Below are positions 19,762 through 27,361 of a DNA stretch of 64,000 nucleotides, piece by piece; position 1 is the first letter of the stretch; each line of letters opens with the position of its first letter. The notes beneath the pieces were generated by a model. That model did not search any database and had not been told where the DNA came from. It saw only the letters and a list, made by a program, of their open reading frames with translations. A program made the position numbers and the translations under genes. Source of the DNA: a virus; IMG/VR virus record IMGVR_UViG_3300025913_000022, positions 1 to 64,000 of that record; one strand, given 5' to 3'.

Positions 19762-22050
19762 ATGTCAACAGGAACAGATATAAAACAACTGTTAAAAACA
19801 AATATTTATCAGGCACTTACGCATGCTAATTCGCCAAGTGTTTCAAATCCTTTTGTCACCAATAATGATGTAACACCAGTAATAACAGACGTAACAGCCT
19901 TAAAAAACAATGAATACAAGATTACGTATTATACAGTTGTATCTGGAACAACAGGAACAATATCGCCTCCAACAGGAGCAACATTTAATGCTGATGAATT
20001 CGGAGCGAGTGGAAATTGCATCTTATCCAAAATTGACGGCTCTAATAAACCGATTTATGTTAGCCCTACAACAGCTGGAGGAGCGTTGGTTACGGCGAGT
20101 TTAAATACGACTACAGGAACTTGGAGCACTTCGGGAACATATACAGATGCAAGTGTGGCTTTGATTTACTCTATAGAAATAAAAGCTATAGATTATCATA
20201 ATTTAAGTTATTTTAATATAATTGAAACTGTAGCTATAACGTCTATAAATGGAATTGTTGCTGGTGGAGATTTAACGGGTACTTATCCTAATCCTACGTT
20301 AGGTACAAGTGGTGTTAGTGCTGGTAGTTACGGTAGTGCTACACAAGTGCCAACATACACTGTTGATGCAAAGGGTAGATTGACATCCGCATCTAATACT
20401 ACAATTTCAGGTGTTGTACCGGGAGGATCTGCAGGCGGAGATTTAATAGGAACGTATCCAAACCCTACATTAGCAACAACAGCTGTAACACCCGGCAGTT
20501 ATACGAATGCAAATATTACTGTAGATGCAAAAGGCAGGATTACTTTAGCAGCAAATGGTAGTTCGGGTACAGTGACAAGCGTTAGTGGAACGGCTAATAG
20601 AGTAACATCAACAGGGGGTTCCACTCCTGTGATAGATATTTCAAATGCTTATGTAGGTCAAACGTCTATTACAACTTTAGGAACAGTTATTATTGGCACA
20701 ATAGGTACAGGTGCTGTTTTAGGAGGAGTTACCGTAACACTTGGTTCTGATGCTACTGGGGACGTATATTATAGAAATGCGGGAGGAGTTTTAACAAGAC
20801 TTCCAATAGGAACTGCTGGGCAAGTTTTAACTGTTGCTGGAGGAATTATATCTTGGGCAACTCCTTCTCCGGGAGGAGTAACAAGTTTTAATACACGCAC
20901 CGGAGCCATTACACTTTCTTCAGGAGATGTAACAACAGCACTAGGGTTTACTCCTGAAAATGTTGCTAATAAAGTAACAGATTTATCTACTAATGATAAT
21001 ACACATTATCCAAGTACACAAGCTGTACAAACAGCTATTAATAATGCTGTAGCAGGTGTAAATCCTGCGGTATCAGTTAAGGCTGCAACTACTTTAGCGT
21101 CTGATACAAGTGGATTAACATATAACAATGGTGCAAGTGGTATTGGAGCAACTTTTACAGGCACTATAAATACACCATTTACTTGTGATGGAGTTACTTT
21201 CACCGCATTAAATCAAAGAGTATTAATTAAAAATGACACACAAAGTCCTAGCGGTGCTTTTAATGGAATTTATTATGTAACTCAGTTACAGACAGGGTTA
21301 TTACCACCTATATTAACTAGAGCATTAGACTATGATCAGCCAAGTGATATAAACAACACAGGTTCGATACCTGTTATTAGTGGAACTGCAAATGCAAATA
21401 CAAGTTGGGTAATTACTACAACGGTAACTACAGTTGGAACTGACCCTTTATCATATACTCAATTTACATTAGCGCCATCAACATTAGTTACATTAACAGG
21501 AACTCAAGATGTAACCAATAAAACATTTGATACTACAAGCAATTTTCCTACTTATTGTTTTCCTCCAATAGTTTCTGGAGATAAAAGATGGTCTTTAAAA
21601 AACACGCAAACTACAAGTTCTGGTTTTGGTGGATTAATTTATTTTACTCCTTATTTTGTAGGAAACAAACATACTGTTACAAAGATTGGTATAAATGTTA
21701 CAGTAGCTTCAGCGGCAACTAATTTAAAATTTGCTTTATATGCTTTTGGTGGGGGTACTACTGGCCCAACTGGAGCCCCTTTAGATTTTAGTGGAGATAT
21801 AAGTACAGCTACAACAGGATTAAAAGAATATACATTTAGCAGTCCTTTGGTTTTGACTGGAAACGTATACGTTATGGCTATTCAATGTTCATCAGCTATA
21901 ACTATTGAATATATTACCGCATCTCCTATGTGGCTACCAGTTAATAGTCAACAAGGATGGCAATTTACTCAAGCTTATGGAAGTTTTCCTACTTCACCAG
22001 CAGTTGCACCTTCTACTACACCCCCTAATATGTATATGATACCACAATAA
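19762..22050 (+). CDS. Long tail/head fibre protein (762 aa)
   Basis: Anchor domain at residues 1-38 ([20 protein letters not shown]) as in the previous gene. The middle has the phage-fibre repeats [20 protein letters not shown] and [20 protein letters not shown], then [20 protein letters not shown] and [11 protein letters not shown], all typical of trimeric fibre shafts. The C-terminal part from about residue 590 is a separate beta domain ([31 protein letters not shown]), a plausible receptor-binding tip. It should attach host cells. Strong Thr/Gly/Ser bias fits a fibre. Confidence 0.85.
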   Translation: MSTGTDIKQLLKTNIYQALTHANSPSVSNPFVTNNDVTPVITDVTALKNNEYKITYYTVVSGTTGTISPPTGATFNADEFGASGNCILSKIDGSNKPIYVSPTTAGGALVTASLNTTTGTWSTSGTYTDASVALIYSIEIKAIDYHNLSYFNIIETVAITSINGIVAGGDLTGTYPNPTLGTSGVSAGSYGSATQVPTYTVDAKGRLTSASNTTISGVVPGGSAGGDLIGTYPNPTLATTAVTPGSYTNANITVDAKGRITLAANGSSGTVTSVSGTANRVTSTGGSTPVIDISNAYVGQTSITTLGTVIIGTIGTGAVLGGVTVTLGSDATGDVYYRNAGGVLTRLPIGTAGQVLTVAGGIISWATPSPGGVTSFNTRTGAITLSSGDVTTALGFTPENVANKVTDLSTNDNTHYPSTQAVQTAINNAVAGVNPAVSVKAATTLASDTSGLTYNNGASGIGATFTGTINTPFTCDGVTFTALNQRVLIKNDTQSPSGAFNGIYYVTQLQTGLLPPILTRALDYDQPSDINNTGSIPVISGTANANTSWVITTTVTTVGTDPLSYTQFTLAPSTLVTLTGTQDVTNKTFDTTSNFPTYCFPPIVSGDKRWSLKNTQTTSSGFGGLIYFTPYFVGNKHTVTKIGINVTVASAATNLKFALYAFGGGTTGPTGAPLDFSGDISTATTGLKEYTFSSPLVLTGNVYVMAIQCSSAITIEYITASPMWLPVNSQQGWQFTQAYGSFPTSPAVAPSTTPPNMYMIPQ

Positions 22051-22418
22051 TGGCAACAAACGAAACATATAAAAGAAAAGTAAACGAACAAGGAAATTTC
22101 ATTTTTGATGAAAAAGGTGACCCTGTTATGGAACTAGTTTCTTCTATTGAGGTTCCTGATGCTACATTATCTCCAAATTGGACAAAATTAAAATCAGATT
22201 TACTTACAAACCCTGATTTATCTATTTTATTACCAAATACAAGTCCACAAGGTTTTACAGTTTTTACTACTTTTTTATCCGATGGACAGAACGGGCATTC
22301 AGATCAAAGAAATTTCCCTGAATATTTTAGTTACATGGGACTTACACTAACAAATGAACAAAAAACAGCGATAAATACAATATTAACTAATAACAATTTT
22401 ACTGTTCAATTAACTTAA
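22050..22418 (+). CDS. Fibre-region accessory protein (122 aa)
   Basis: Starts in the stop codon of the long fibre gene. N-terminus KRKVNEQGNFIFDEKGDPVM, then a mixed region with LPNTSPQGFTVFTTFLSDGQ. Its place directly behind a fibre gene suggests a fibre assembly chaperone or tip accessory; the sequence itself matches no family I know. No membrane segment. Confidence 0.55.
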   Translation: MATNETYKRKVNEQGNFIFDEKGDPVMELVSSIEVPDATLSPNWTKLKSDLLTNPDLSILLPNTSPQGFTVFTTFLSDGQNGHSDQRNFPEYFSYMGLTLTNEQKTAINTILTNNNFTVQLT

Positions 22419-22445
22419 TTATTAAAAATATAAAGTGAAAAAGAT

Positions 22446-22811
22446 ATGGCACAAGGTGGAGATAGAATAGTAACGTGGAGTAATTTAATAAAAGCAGGCT
22501 CTTTACTGGTTGCTATTGTTGTTGGTTTCTGGCATTTAGAAAATGAAATTAAGGATATAGTTACAAAAACAATTGATCAAAGGCTTGAGTCTTGGATAGA
22601 AAAAACAAATGGTTTATCTAAGGATGTAATTTCTTTACAACTTCTTTGTAATAAAAATCTATCATACATTAAGTCAAATAATTATGAAATGAAATATCAT
22701 GAAGAGGTCGTGAGAACACTTTATCGAAATTTAAACAATAAATTTCCCATCGATTTTATAAAACCGGATGAATTAAGATTCGACGATTACAGAGAAGAAA
22801 AAAACAATTAA
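22446..22811 (+). CDS. Membrane protein near endolysin, possible holin (121 aa)
   Basis: One hydrophobic segment near residues 15-32 (LIKAGSLLVAIVVGFWHLE), then a long polar helical domain with NEIKDIVTKTIDQRLESWIE, and an acidic/charged tail. A single N-terminal helix plus a coiled tail fits class III or signal-anchor holins and some spanins. It lies two genes upstream of the GH25 endolysin, which supports a lysis role, but that is inference. Confidence 0.5.
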   Translation: MAQGGDRIVTWSNLIKAGSLLVAIVVGFWHLENEIKDIVTKTIDQRLESWIEKTNGLSKDVISLQLLCNKNLSYIKSNNYEMKYHEEVVRTLYRNLNNKFPIDFIKPDELRFDDYREEKNN

Positions 22812-22823
22812 AACATATATACA

Positions 22824-23369
22824 ATGGAACTAATCGACATAAACTTTTTATATAAAAGTGGTGCAGTTGCAAAAACAATTGAAGATAAAGACGTTTTTTT
22901 ATTAGGTCGTCCTAATCCACAAAGAGGAGATGGTTATCTTGTGATGCTTATAAATCAAGAGGATCTTATAACAGATATAGTTTCAAAAGTTCCTGTTCCA
23001 ACACCACCCCCAGCACAGTTACCTTATAAAGTTTTCACCGCAAAACTATCACAAACAGGAACTAATGCACCGGTTGCAAAAGTTTTACAAGACACAATTG
23101 GGGTTGATAATTTTACCTATGGGGGCAGTGGTGATTATCTTTTAAATTTTAAGGCAGGCGTATCTATAGATGATAATAAAACTTTTATTATAGGAAATCA
23201 ATGTGTTTCTAATCTCAGCGGTGTTTATCATGGAGATGTTACTTACAGAAATCTAAATACACAAATAGAAATATTTACTACAAATTCTTCAGGATCTTCC
23301 GCAGATGGAATATTGACAAACAACTCATCATTTGCTTTTTATTATTTAGAAATAAGAGTTTACCCTTAA
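22824..23369 (+). CDS. Beta-rich fibre-like protein (181 aa)
   Basis: A helical N-terminal part with RPNPQRGDGYLVMLINQEDL, a Pro-rich hinge (VPVPTPPPAQLPYK), then a beta-rich domain with AKLSQTGTNAPVAKVLQDTI and the C-terminal AFYYLEIRVYP. The N-terminal domain plus hinge plus beta C-terminus is a common small-fibre layout. It sits just before the endolysin gene. Specific function unknown. Confidence 0.55.
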   Translation: MELIDINFLYKSGAVAKTIEDKDVFLLGRPNPQRGDGYLVMLINQEDLITDIVSKVPVPTPPPAQLPYKVFTAKLSQTGTNAPVAKVLQDTIGVDNFTYGGSGDYLLNFKAGVSIDDNKTFIIGNQCVSNLSGVYHGDVTYRNLNTQIEIFTTNSSGSSADGILTNNSSFAFYYLEIRVYP

Positions 23370-23378
23370 AATTAAAAT

Positions 23379-23963
23379 ATGATTATAGATATTTCTCAAA
23401 ATAATGGCACTATAGATTGGAGCAAAGTAAAAGAAATTGCGAATTTAGAAGCCGTAGTTGTTAAAGTAAGCGAAGGAGTTCAATGTCCAGATCGCTCTGC
23501 TAAAATTGATGCAGCAGGTGTGAAATCTATTGGAAAACCTTTACACTATTATCACTTTGCTACATTAAATAATACAGACGTTTTTTCGGATGCAAAAGCT
23601 GAAGCTACTGAATTAGTGGGTTTGTTAAAGAGCCTACCATCTCCTGATGGTTATGTTTGGTTAGATATGGAGGAAGAGAAAATTCCATTATCTCCTGTGC
23701 AGGTTCAATTATGGGCAAATAGTTTTTTTGATACCATGAAAGCTGCAGGTTATACAAAGTTAGGTTTATATGGAGGCACACCTTTTTTAAACAAGGTACT
23801 TCCCCCAGACCACAATCTAGGTGTATATCCATTGTGGTCTCCGGATTACGAGCAAGTAGATCATATACCAAGAGGATGGACCAAAGCATTTTGGCATCAG
23901 TATACAGACCAAGGAAGTGTGCCCGGCATAACAGGGCATGTTGATTTGTCAACAATTGTTTAA
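23379..23963 (+). CDS. GH25 lysozyme endolysin
   Basis: 194 aa. IIDISQNNGTIDWSKVK (residues 2-18) gives the first GH25 acidic residue, then AVVVKVSEGVQCPD, KPLHYYHFATLNN, and YVWLDMEEE (residues about 92-100) with the catalytic Asp/Glu pair. KLGLYGGTPFL and FWHQYTDQGSVPGITGHVDL complete the barrel. GH25 enzymes cut the MurNAc-GlcNAc bond of peptidoglycan. No signal peptide is seen, so a holin is expected, possibly 22446..22811. Full-length single-domain enzyme with no extra cell-wall binding domain. Confidence 0.92.
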   Translation: MIIDISQNNGTIDWSKVKEIANLEAVVVKVSEGVQCPDRSAKIDAAGVKSIGKPLHYYHFATLNNTDVFSDAKAEATELVGLLKSLPSPDGYVWLDMEEEKIPLSPVQVQLWANSFFDTMKAAGYTKLGLYGGTPFLNKVLPPDHNLGVYPLWSPDYEQVDHIPRGWTKAFWHQYTDQGSVPGITGHVDLSTIV

Positions 23964-24015
23964 GTGAAATTTTGATTTGTCATTCAAAATGCTTATATTA
24001 AATTAAATTAAAGAA

Positions 24016-24579
24016 ATGATTTCAGAACTTTTTTTACCTGACTTAAAACTTATCATAGCAAAAGGAAGCTTACAGGATAAGAATGATTTTTTTGCAGCGT
24101 TGTATAAAAAACAAGAATCTTGGAATGCACCTTATGCCAACGAAACGTATTTGGGTGAGTTGAGTCCTGATAGACACACAGGTTCTATTAAGGTTCGTGA
24201 TTTTCCTATGAATCCTAAAAGTTGGGTCGAGTTTGAAACATTTATTGATACAGCATATAAAACAGCATTGTTTATTGATCAGTGGAAAAACAATTTAAGT
24301 GCTGCAGATTATGCTTGTTATTTAAAACGTGCCGGTATTTATAATGGTCCACATGGTCCACTTTTAATTGCGTCAGATGGAACAGTTTTGTCACACGGTT
24401 TAATTACTCCTAATGTTTTTGCCTTTGCTTGGAATAAATATCGTGTTCCTTATGAAAGATACACTATACAAAGTGATCCTTTGTTTCCTTATATTAGAGA
24501 TTTGGCAGCATTGGGCGAAGATCCTACATGTTTCCGTATGAGTAGATACGCTTTTCCAGAGTATACTTATAATAATTAA
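24016..24579 (+). CDS. Hypothetical protein (187 aa)
   Basis: Not recognised. Helix-rich with many aromatics: KKQESWNAPYANETYLGELS, WVEFETFIDTAYKTALFID, and a C-terminal part RYTIQSDPLFPYIRDLA. Asp/Trp/Tyr-rich patches might make a carbohydrate- or protein-binding surface. It follows the endolysin by 50 nt and precedes the promoter at 24588, so it may be the last gene of the fibre/lysis block. Confidence 0.55.
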   Translation: MISELFLPDLKLIIAKGSLQDKNDFFAALYKKQESWNAPYANETYLGELSPDRHTGSIKVRDFPMNPKSWVEFETFIDTAYKTALFIDQWKNNLSAADYACYLKRAGIYNGPHGPLLIASDGTVLSHGLITPNVFAFAWNKYRVPYERYTIQSDPLFPYIRDLAALGEDPTCFRMSRYAFPEYTYNN

Positions 24580-24587
24580 GTTTTTTT

Positions 24588-24595
24588 TATATTTG
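24588..24595 (+). promoter_or_regulatory. Promoter -7 box TATATTTG
   Basis: Exact TAnnTTTG match ending 4 nt before ATG 24600. Confidence 0.5.
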
Positions 24596-24599
24596 ACGG

Positions 24600-25046
24600 A
24601 TGGAAAGAAATGTTTTAGTTTATCTTGATCCGCAAGGAAAACCAGATGATTTTGCACAATGCCGTTCTTGTAAAATGTTTATTCAAAGTAAAGGTGTTTG
24701 TTCTTTGCTTGGAATGGGTGTAAAAATAAATGGAGGCATGTCTTGTACTCAATATGCTTTTGGAAAAGCAGATGAGACAGAATTAGCACACGTATCAAAA
24801 TCATTTACACCGGAAGAAGTTGGTTTAGTAGATAGAGAAGTTCGATGTGAAAATTGTGAATTTTTTGAATCATCAGATAATGATTGTCTTCTTTTTAAAA
24901 CGTTAAACATTCCGCATAAAGTGAATAAGCATGGTTGCTGCAATGCCCAAGAAGCAAGTGATAAAAAAGAATCAAGTAAAAAATTAAAAGTTGATCATTC
25001 TAAACAACTTGTAATAAAAAGAACAAGTAGCCCTTTTGGTAAATAA
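24600..25046 (+). CDS. Cys-rich probable metal-binding protein (148 aa)
   Basis: Two Cys clusters: CRSCKMF...CSLLGMGVKINGGMSC (residues about 21-52) and CENCEFFESSDNDC...CC (about 80-112). The first, with GVKINGGMSC, resembles small phage proteins thought to bind zinc or an iron-sulfur cluster. The C-terminus is Lys/Ser-rich and basic. A TATATTTG box sits 4 nt before the ATG, so the message is nearly leaderless. Function unknown. Confidence 0.6.
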   Translation: MERNVLVYLDPQGKPDDFAQCRSCKMFIQSKGVCSLLGMGVKINGGMSCTQYAFGKADETELAHVSKSFTPEEVGLVDREVRCENCEFFESSDNDCLLFKTLNIPHKVNKHGCCNAQEASDKKESSKKLKVDHSKQLVIKRTSSPFGK

Positions 25047-25050
25047 TTTT

Positions 25051-25082
25051 TTTGGTGAATTAAAATTTAAAATATATCTTTG
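25051..25082 (+). promoter_or_regulatory. Promoter of tRNA unit 1 (TTTG-N20-TATCTTTG)
   Basis: TTTG at 25051-25054, spacer 20 nt, TATCTTTG at 25075-25082: full Bacteroidetes-type promoter heading the first tRNA group. Confidence 0.75.
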
Positions 25083-25089
25083 TCCCATC

Positions 25090-25167
25090 ATGAAAGTAAA
25101 AAATTTATATAGTCTTCTATCGTTGAGTTATTCGTTACCAAGCGATGAGGGGATTACTATGAGTTAA
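25090..25167 (+). CDS. Leader peptide 1 (25 aa)
   Basis: ATG 7 nt after the promoter box; product MKVKNLYSLLSLSYSLPSDE then GITMS. It is followed by a terminator hairpin and then tRNA-Leu(TAG). The same arrangement recurs before the other two tRNA groups. It could be a translated leader controlling termination, or an incidental frame. Confidence 0.4.
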   Translation: MKVKNLYSLLSLSYSLPSDEGITMS

Positions 25168-25195
25168 ACTTTAAAATTTTAGTTTGAACAAGTTA

Positions 25196-25226
25196 AACCC
25201 TCAGCGAAACACTGGGGGTTTTGCTT
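25196..25226 (+). terminator. Terminator ahead of tRNA-Leu(TAG)
   Basis: ACCCTCAG pairs with CTGGGGGT, followed by TTTGCTTTTT; placed between leader ORF 1 and the first tRNA. Confidence 0.6.
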
Positions 25227-25231
25227 TTTAT

Positions 25232-25316
25232 GCCCAGTTGGTGAAATTGGACAGAGACACGCCAGACTTAGGATCTGGTGCTTTAATGCATGAGGGTTCG
25301 AGTCCCTCACTGGGTA
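25232..25316 (+). tRNA. tRNA-Leu(TAG)
   Basis: Acceptor GCCCAGT/ACTGGGT, anticodon stem CCAGA/TCTGG with loop CTTAGGA, long variable arm, T-arm GAGGG/CCCTC. Reads CUA leucine codons. Confidence 0.95.
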
Positions 25317-25327
25317 CATAATAAAAT

Positions 25328-25415
25328 GCGTGAGTGGTGCAGATAGGCTGAGACACAACGGACTTAAAATCCGTGCGATAAGTTCACATCGTGGGTTCGA
25401 ATCCCACCTCGCGTA
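25328..25415 (+). tRNA. tRNA-Leu(TAA)
   Basis: Acceptor GCGTGAG/CTCGCGT, anticodon stem ACGGA/TCCGT with loop CTTAAAA, long variable arm, T-arm GTGGG/CCCAC. UUA is a very frequent codon in this AT-rich genome. Confidence 0.95.
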
Positions 25416-25420
25416 CAAAA

Positions 25421-25507
25421 GGAGAGTAGGCAAATAATGGTTTGTTGCACCGCACTGCTAACGCGGCTCATGTAAAAGTGATGAGGGTTCGAGCCCCTTG
25501 CTCTCCG
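25421..25507 (+). tRNA. tRNA-Ser(GCT)
   Basis: Acceptor GGAGAGT/GCTCTCC, loop CTGCTAA, long variable arm, T-loop TTCGAGC. One mismatch at the end of the anticodon stem. Confidence 0.9.
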
Positions 25508-25513
25508 CAATAA

Positions 25514-25596
25514 GGAAGGGGTCCGAATGGACGAGGAAACTGTCTTGAAAACAGCTGGTCGTAATTGGCTTGGGGGTTCGATTCCCTTCTCTTCCG
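25514..25596 (+). tRNA. tRNA-Ser(TGA)
   Basis: Acceptor GGAAGGG/CTCTTCC, anticodon stem CTGT/ACAG with loop CTTGAAA, long variable arm, T-loop TTCGATT. Confidence 0.92.
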
Positions 25597-25607
25597 CAAA
25601 ATTTAAT

Positions 25608-25680
25608 GGGAGTATCATCACCAACGGTAAGTATTCAGTCTGTAAAACTGCTAATCTAGGTTCGATTCCTAGTACTCCCA
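25608..25680 (+). tRNA. tRNA-Tyr(GTA), short variable region
   Basis: Acceptor GGGAGTA/TACTCCC, loop CTGTAAA, T-arm CTAGG/CCTAG. The variable region is short, whereas bacterial tRNA-Tyr normally has a long one. Confidence 0.88.
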
Positions 25681-25735
25681 CAAAAATTTCCAACTAGTTG
25701 CAACCGGTTGGAATAAAAAAAATTATTTTTTTTTG

Positions 25736-25765
25736 TTTGTATATTAAAAATAAAGTTTACATTTG
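25736..25765 (+). promoter_or_regulatory. Promoter of tRNA unit 2
   Basis: TTTG at 25736-25739 and TACATTTG at 25758-25765, spacer 18 nt (22 if the earlier overlapping TTTG is used). Confidence 0.65.
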
Positions 25766-25785
25766 CAGAAGTTAAAAACTAGAAA

Positions 25786-25887
25786 GTGCAAAAACAAATC
25801 GTCATAACAGGAATTTGGAATATGGAGAATACCGCGGGTAAAAGAGACTGTGCGTATGGGGCTTCTGCTTTTCGTTTTAGAGATTAA
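25786..25887 (+). CDS. Leader peptide 2 (33 aa, GTG start)
   Basis: GTG start 20 nt after the promoter box; product MQKQIVITGIWNMENTAGKR then DCAYGASAFRFRD. An internal ATG could also be used. The terminator at 25915-25940 and tRNA-Thr follow. Same promoter-ORF-terminator-tRNA layout as units 1 and 3. Confidence 0.35.
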   Translation: MQKQIVITGIWNMENTAGKRDCAYGASAFRFRD

Positions 25888-25914
25888 AATTTAAAACATA
25901 AAAAGGTAAAGGAG

Positions 25915-25940
25915 CCCGGCACAAAATGTCGGGTTTTTTG
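25915..25940 (+). terminator. Terminator ahead of tRNA-Thr
   Basis: CCCGGCA and TGTCGGG around CAAAA, followed by TTTTTTG. Confidence 0.75.
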
Positions 25941-25973
25941 TTTTAAGACGTTCTTTGATTAAAAAATAAATTA

Positions 25974-26046
25974 GCTGGTGTAGCTCAAGTGGCAGAGCGG
26001 GTGCCTTGTAAGCATCAGGTTGGGGCTTCGATCGCCTCCGTCAGCT
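25974..26046 (+). tRNA. tRNA-Thr(TGT)
   Basis: Acceptor GCTGGTG/CGTCAGC, D-arm GCTC...GAGC, loop CTTGTAA, T-arm GGGGC/GCCTC. Confidence 0.93.
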
Positions 26047-26110
26047 CAGTGATTCGTCCCCATAAAGGCAGATATAGTACGGGGACTGCATTAGAATCCA
26101 ATTTATTAAT

Positions 26111-26183
26111 AGCGATATAGCACAATTGGTGGTGCAAGCCTCTCATGATGGCTAGGTTGACAGTTCGAGTCTGTCTATCGCCA
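26111..26183 (+). tRNA. tRNA-Met(CAT) with A1-C72 mismatch
   Basis: Acceptor AGCGATA/TATCGCC with an unpaired first position, D-stem GCAC/GTGC, loop CTCATGA, T-arm GACAG/CTGTC. A 1-72 mismatch is an initiator feature, but the three G-C pairs of initiator anticodon stems are absent. It may be elongator Met, or Ile with a modified C. Confidence 0.85.
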
Positions 26184-26188
26184 CATAT

Positions 26189-26324
26189 GCGTCGGAAACA
26201 TTGACGGTGATGTATGCAGGTTCTTTTTGAATTTGTAAGGTGTGATAATTTTACAAAGGAGATGCTTAGGAATAATCAACCTAAGTTTGAGTTGGCAAAG
26301 CAGGTTCGAGTCCTGCCTGATGCA
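26189..26324 (+). tRNA. tRNA-like gene with about 60 extra nt
   Basis: Acceptor GCGTCGG pairs with CTGATGC over 7 bp. The D-arm is ACAT/ATGT with GG in the loop and the T-arm is GCAGG TTCGAGT CCTGC. The middle holds two extra hairpins (TTTGTAA/TTACAAA and CTTAGG/CCTAAG). A possible anticodon arm CTAA GTTTGAG TTGG would read TTG. The insert could be a small intron or a tRNA fused to another RNA. Confidence 0.45.
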
Positions 26325-26401
26325 CGAGGGGAAGGTCGTTGGTTCGAATCCAACATTGCCGCTGAAAGGTGGCGATTAGCTCAGCTGGCTAGAGCAGCCC
26401 C
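26325..26401 (+). tRNA. Permuted tRNA: 3' half upstream of 5' half
   Basis: The 3' half comes first: anticodon-stem strand GGGGA, variable AGGTC, T-arm GTTGG TTCGAAT CCAAC, acceptor strand ATTGCCG and C73 (26328-26362). After 7 nt (TGAAAGG) the 5' half follows: TGGCGAT, TA, D-arm GCTC AGCTGGCTA GAGC, A, GCCCC (26370-26401). TGGCGAT pairs with ATTGCCG over all 7 bp (two wobbles) and CCCC with GGGG. No other partner halves exist nearby. The anticodon lies at the break and cannot be read. Either a two-piece tRNA or a recombination scar. Confidence 0.5.
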
Positions 26402-26700
26402 GCGTTATTTGAAATATTGGTTGAGTGTAGTTACTACAGAAAGTCGGTGAGAAAAAGAATCTGCGAGATTTGACCCGATGAAATAGAAACTTTGAACGAA
26501 ATTCAATTTTGCTCCTGTTGATTGATTTTCTAGTATGTCTTCAGAAGTTGATAAAACTTTCAGGGGTGGTACCAGATCGAAAAGCACGAAAGTTTAATTG
26601 TATTAAGAGTAGTTTAATGAGACTTTCTTAGGATATTTTTTCTGTACGGGAAAAAGAAAATATGCAAACGTACACGCGTATTCTACAAAAAACACTCAAC
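26402..26700 (+). ncRNA. 300-nt structured non-coding stretch
   Basis: No gene, yet dense pairing: AATCT GCG AGATT enclosed by GTCGG and CCCGA, CTCCTG near 26510 with CAGGGG near 26560, and GAAAGT near 26590 with ACTTTC near 26622. It begins where the 5' half of the permuted tRNA ends. It may be an RNA that belongs to that gene, such as an intron part, or an independent sRNA. Confidence 0.35.
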
Positions 26701-26709
26701 CAAACAAAT

Positions 26710-26784
26710 TGGTAAATAGCTCAGCCCGGTTAGAGCGCCACGCTGATAACGTGGAGATCGATGGTTCAAATCCATTTTTACCAA
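26710..26784 (+). tRNA. tRNA-Ile(GAT)
   Basis: Acceptor TGGTAAA/TTTACCA, D-arm GCTC...GAGC, anticodon stem CCACG/CGTGG with loop CTGATAA, T-loop TTCAAAT. Confidence 0.95.
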
Positions 26785-26787
26785 CAT

Positions 26788-26863
26788 TGCGGGATAGAGC
26801 AGCGGTCAGCTCGTGTGGCTCATAACCATAAGGTCGGAGGTTCGAATCCTTCTCCCGCTACCA
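26788..26863 (+). tRNA. Initiator-like tRNA-fMet(CAT), CCA encoded
   Basis: Acceptor TGCGGGA/TCCCGCT with mismatch T1-T72, GAGC...GCTC D-arm, loop CTCATAA, AAGGTCGGAGG as in bacterial initiators, and an encoded ACCA end. A phage-borne initiator tRNA is unusual. Confidence 0.9.
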
Positions 26864-26865
26864 AT

Positions 26866-26937
26866 TCCTCCTTAGCTCAGAGGCAGAGCGCCGCCCTGTT
26901 AAGGCGAGGGTCGATGTATCGTAATCATCAGGAGGAG
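26866..26937 (+). tRNA. tRNA-Asn(GTT)
   Basis: Acceptor TCCTCCT/AGGAGGA perfect, loop CTGTTAA, T-arm GATGT ATCGTAA TCATC with an atypical T-loop. Confidence 0.9.
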
Positions 26938-26941
26938 CAAT

Positions 26942-27014
26942 GGCTCGTTAGGGGAGCGGAGTCCCTGCTACACTGTCACTGTAGAGACCATGGGTTCAAA
27001 TCCCATACGAGCCG
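26942..27014 (+). tRNA. tRNA-Asp(GTC)
   Basis: Acceptor GGCTCGT/ACGAGCC, anticodon stem CTACA/TGTAG with loop CTGTCAC, T-arm ATGGG/CCCAT. Confidence 0.93.
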
Positions 27015-27019
27015 CATAT

Positions 27020-27092
27020 GCACTGGTAGCTCAATTGGCAGAGCGTTGGTCTCCAAAACCAAAGGTTGTAGGATCGTTGCCTGCCCGGTGTG
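27020..27092 (+). tRNA. tRNA-Trp(CCA)
   Basis: Acceptor GCACTGG/CCGGTGT, anticodon stem TTGGT/ACCAA with loop CTCCAAA, T-arm GTAGG ATCGTTG CCTGC with an atypical T-loop start. Confidence 0.92.
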
Positions 27093-27150
27093 CAAAAAAA
27101 AGAAATGATGAAAAATAAAAAAGAAAGTGACGAACCTTTTGAGCGAATTT

Positions 27151-27223
27151 GCTCGGTTCGTCTAAAGGTTAGGACGTTAGGTTTTCAACCTAAAAATATG
27201 GGTTCGATGTCCCGTACCGAGTA
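27151..27223 (+). tRNA. tRNA-Glu(TTC)
   Basis: Acceptor GCTCGGT/ACCGAGT, anticodon stem TTAGG/CCTAA with loop TTTTCAA. The T-stem is weak (two mismatches). Confidence 0.88.
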
Positions 27224-27231
27224 CTAAAATC

Positions 27232-27305
27232 GCAGGTGACGCATAAGTGGTGGTGCGCCAGCCTTCCAAGCTGGAATAGATTCGGTTCGATCCCGAATAC
27301 CTGCA
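27232..27305 (+). tRNA. tRNA-Gly(TCC)
   Basis: Acceptor GCAGGTG/TACCTGC, anticodon stem CCAGC/GCTGG with loop CTTCCAA, T-arm TTCGG TTCGATC CCGAA. Confidence 0.93.
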
Positions 27306-27310
27306 CACAT

Positions 27311-27354
27311 GCCGAGTTGAAAGGGAACTCACAGTGGGAGCACTGCCCCTCGGC
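27311..27354 (+). ncRNA. 44-nt three-stem mini element
   Basis: GCCGA pairs with TCGGC and encloses two hairpins, GTT GAAAGGG AAC and CAGTG GGAG CACTG. It sits exactly where another tRNA would be expected, between tRNA-Gly and tRNA-Cys, but has no T-arm. A degenerate tRNA or processing element. Confidence 0.35.
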
Positions 27355-27361
27355 TCCAATT

